From: Microbispora hainanensis
GTDB taxonomy: Bacteria; Actinomycetota; Actinomycetes; Streptosporangiales; Streptosporangiaceae
Reading direction: 5' to 3'
Length of the DNA stretch: 64,000 bases
NCBI RefSeq assembly: GCF_036186745.1
Contig: NZ_CP108086.1
Coordinates: forward strand, 8,618,001-8,682,000
In this document: positions 62,365 through 64,000 of the stretch, one piece after another
Layout: each line of letters opens with the position of its first letter
Numbering within the stretch: position 1 is the stretch's first letter
Made by a program: the position numbers and the translations under genes
The notes under the pieces: generated by a model
The model's input: the letters and a program-made list of their open reading frames with translations, nothing else
Told to the model about the DNA's origin: nothing
The model's database searches: none

Positions 62365-62483
62365 CGCGCCCTTCGAAGCGCGGTGTGCCGGAAAAGCCGG
62401 GCGTGACGGACACCGGGTTTCTCCCCCGCATCCTGTGTCACATCTGCCACTTCATCGACGGCGCCATGGGGCAGGATGGAGCG

Positions 62484-62918
62484 GTGACGCCTTCCCCAGC
62501 GGTCGTCCAGCCGGACCGGGACCTCCTTGAGGAGATCCTCGACGAGCTGGACATCGAGCACACCACAGACACCGAGGGCGACCTGACGATCTCCACCGCC
62601 CACCTCACGATCTACTTCCTGTTCGGCGGGGAAGGAGACATGTTCACCGTACGGGCCCTCTACGTGAGGCAGTATTCGGTGGACGACAAGCGGATGCTGC
62701 TCACGGCGCTCAACGAGTGGAACGCCGACACGATGTGGCCGAAGGTGTACACGTTCACCCAGGACAACGGCCTGATGCGGGTCGTCGGCGACTCCCAGAT
62801 CTACGTCGGGGCCGGTGTGACGAGGGAGCACCTGACCACGATGGTGGCCCACTGGGTCAGGTTTTCGATCAAGTTCTACCGCTGGCTCACCGACCGGCTC
62901 GCCTTCGAGGCCGACTGA
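62484..62918 (+). CDS. YbjN domain protein (type III secretion chaperone-like fold)
   Basis: A 144-aa soluble protein with the YbjN-type pattern: LLEEILDELDIEHTTDTEGDLTI, then RALYVRQYSVDDKRMLLTALNEWNADTMWPKVY, then a C-terminal MVAHWVRFSIKFYRWL helix. These proteins resemble type III secretion chaperones; the actinobacterial members have no settled role. GTG 62484 is preferred; ATG 62466 is in frame upstream. Confidence 0.85.
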   Translation: MTPSPAVVQPDRDLLEEILDELDIEHTTDTEGDLTISTAHLTIYFLFGGEGDMFTVRALYVRQYSVDDKRMLLTALNEWNADTMWPKVYTFTQDNGLMRVVGDSQIYVGAGVTREHLTTMVAHWVRFSIKFYRWLTDRLAFEAD

Positions 62919-62926
62919 CCAGCCCA

Positions 62927-63040
62927 GGCCGACCAGCACAGACCGACCAGCGCAGACCGACCAGCGGCGGCCGAACCAGCACGACCCGGCCAGCACGGCC
63001 GAACCGGCACGGCCTGGCCAGGACCGACTGAACCGGCACG
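62927..63040. repeat. 14-bp degenerate tandem array in convergent spacer
   Basis: About eight head-to-tail copies around GACCGACCAGCRCA / GGCCGAACCGGCAC, filling the spacer between the convergent YbjN-like and TetR genes. Confidence 0.85.
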
Positions 63041-63074
63041 GACCTCCCCGGACCGGCTCGTCGGCGGCGACCGA

Positions 63075-63710
63075 TCAGGCCGGCGGAGTCCCCGGAAGCC
63101 CCTGCGTCCCCGGCGTACGCAATCCGTCGAGCACGACCCGCAGGTTCCGGCCCCACTGCTCGTCCCCTGCCCGGAGTCTGAGCGTGCGCGGACCGGTCGC
63201 CACGGCCGCCAGCAGGAACGGCACGTCCTGCCAGGCCACGTCGGCCCGCATCACCCCGGCCTTCTGCGCGCGCTCCACCAGGAGCCGCAGGCCCTCCTGG
63301 ATCTCCCCGAGAACGGGGTCGAGATTCGGCCCGCAGGCGCCGCCCACTGCCTCGCGGATGCCGCAGCTCTCCGCGCGCAGCCGCACGTACGTGGCGGCGA
63401 AGGTCTCGAACGCGTGCCAGGGGTCGGGGTCGGCCGCGGCGTTCGCGGCCAGGTCGGCCATCTCCGCGAGCACCTCGTCGAGAACCGCCTCCAGCAGCGC
63501 CTCGCGGGAGGAGACGCGCCGATAGAAGGTGCCGATGCCCACTCCGGCCCTGCGGGCGATCTCGTGCGCGGTGACCTCGATTCCGATCTCGGCCACCGCC
63601 GCCCGCGCGGCCTCCACCAGCCGCTCCATGTTGCGCCGCGCGTCGGCCCGGGGCGTCCGCCCCGGCTCGGCGGCCAGCAGAGCGCCGACCGCCCCGTCCC
63701 TACTGCTCAT
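63075..63710 (-). CDS. TetR family transcriptional regulator
   Basis: A 211-aa repressor with HTH VTAHEIARRAGVGIGTFYRRVSSREALL and a helical C-terminal domain of the SCO-type TetR class. Divergent from an oxidoreductase gene; the spacer carries two matching dyads that are its likely binding sites. Confidence 0.94.
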   Translation of the reverse strand: MSSRDGAVGALLAAEPGRTPRADARRNMERLVEAARAAVAEIGIEVTAHEIARRAGVGIGTFYRRVSSREALLEAVLDEVLAEMADLAANAAADPDPWHAFETFAATYVRLRAESCGIREAVGGACGPNLDPVLGEIQEGLRLLVERAQKAGVMRADVAWQDVPFLLAAVATGPRTLRLRAGDEQWGRNLRVVLDGLRTPGTQGLPGTPPA

Positions 63711-63724
63711 GAAGGCACTTTATC

Positions 63725-63747
63725 AAGCGGACTCGCTACGTCCGGTT
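63725..63747. promoter_or_regulatory. TetR operator copy 1
   Basis: AAGCGGAC-N7-GTCCGGTT, a 23-bp inverted repeat close to the TetR start. Confidence 0.8.
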
Positions 63748-63760
63748 ATGCTAGCGTCGT

Positions 63761-63783
63761 AAGCGGACGGAGCAAGTCCGTTT
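63761..63783. promoter_or_regulatory. TetR operator copy 2
   Basis: AAGCGGAC-N7-GTCCGTTT, same arm sequence and spacer as copy 1, with a centre-to-centre distance of 36 bp. It lies just upstream of the oxidoreductase ribosome site. Confidence 0.8.
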
Positions 63784-63801
63784 AACGAACGGAGGCGGAC
63801 A

Positions 63802-64000
63802 ATGAGCAGAATCCGTGTGGGCATCGTCGGCGCCAGTCCCGAGCGCGGCTGGGCGGTGCGCGCGCACGTCCCGGCGCTGCGGGCGCTGCCGGATTACGAG
63901 ATCACGGCCGTGTCGACCACCCGGGAGGACAGCGCCCGCGAGGCCGCGCGCAGGTTCGGCGCCGCGCACGCGTTCACCGACCCCCGCGCCCTCGCCGCGC
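63802..64000 (+). CDS. Gfo/Idh/MocA family oxidoreductase (partial, cut by window end)
   Basis: The first 66 residues show a Rossmann NAD(P)-binding start (IRVGIVGASPERGWAVRAHVPALRALPDYEITAVSTT) followed by AARRFGAAHAFTDPRAL, the normal beginning of the family. ATG 63802 follows GGAGG. The remainder lies beyond the window. It is probably repressed by the divergent TetR. Confidence 0.88.
   Translation, partial: MSRIRVGIVGASPERGWAVRAHVPALRALPDYEITAVSTTREDSAREAARRFGAAHAFTDPRALAA

Overview
The window is a chromosomal segment of a very high-G+C actinobacterium. The main signs are an HrdB/RpoD-type sigma factor with a long Ala/Lys/Pro-rich N-terminal region, many GTG starts, several Ser/Thr kinases with extracellular sensor domains, LacI/ROK/TetR regulators, and sugar ABC transporters without their own ATPase. 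A member of the Streptosporangiales (Microbispora/Nonomuraea-like) is my best guess, from gene style only. I saw no tRNA, rRNA, insertion sequence, prophage or CRISPR array.

Layout. (1) 1-7.7 kb: principal sigma factor, a PAS-PAS-GAF-PP2C phosphatase, an HhH-GPD DNA glycosylase, two unrecognised proteins and a stand-alone 5-oxoprolinase subunit A. (2) 7.8-21.1 kb: a peptide-type binding lipoprotein, a membrane-anchored tandem AAA+ ATPase next to a TPR/membrane/split-barrel fusion, an MFS exporter, a DoxX protein, an orphan histidine kinase, a 2OG-Fe(II) oxygenase and LtrA. (3) 21.3-29.5 kb: a GH3-LacI-GH1 operon with overlapping genes and paired palindromic operators, a secreted propeller protein and a ROK regulator. 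(4) 29.8-42.4 kb: small proteins, then a signalling block. Two active Ser/Thr kinases and a Pro/Gln-rich membrane protein (minus strand) face three kinase-TM-propeller paralogues (plus strand). Two of the three paralogues have lost catalytic residues. (5) 42.5-58.1 kb: a second carbohydrate block, with GH31, ABC transporter and secreted GH3 in one operon, and GH42 divergent from a second ABC transporter plus LacI. (6) 58.2-64 kb: an ECF41-type sigma factor with its carboxymuconolactone-decarboxylase partner, microproteins, a PPOX protein, an SDR/TetR divergent pair, a YbjN-like protein, and a TetR divergent from a Gfo/Idh/MocA oxidoreductase cut by the window end.

Working together. Regions 3 and 5 carry a YicI-like alpha-xylosidase (GH31), a beta-galactosidase (GH42), two GH3 enzymes, a GH1 enzyme and two oligosaccharide importers. 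This set fits uptake and stepwise breakdown of xyloglucan-type oligosaccharides. A XylR-like inverted repeat with the same half-site spacing lies upstream of the ROK gene and over the likely promoter of the GH31 operon 22 kb away, which ties the two blocks into one proposed regulon.

Structural theme. Six spacers between convergent genes contain short-period (11-18 bp) G+C-rich tandem arrays, and several genes carry in-frame tandem repeats in linkers. The chromosome appears prone to short tandem duplication.
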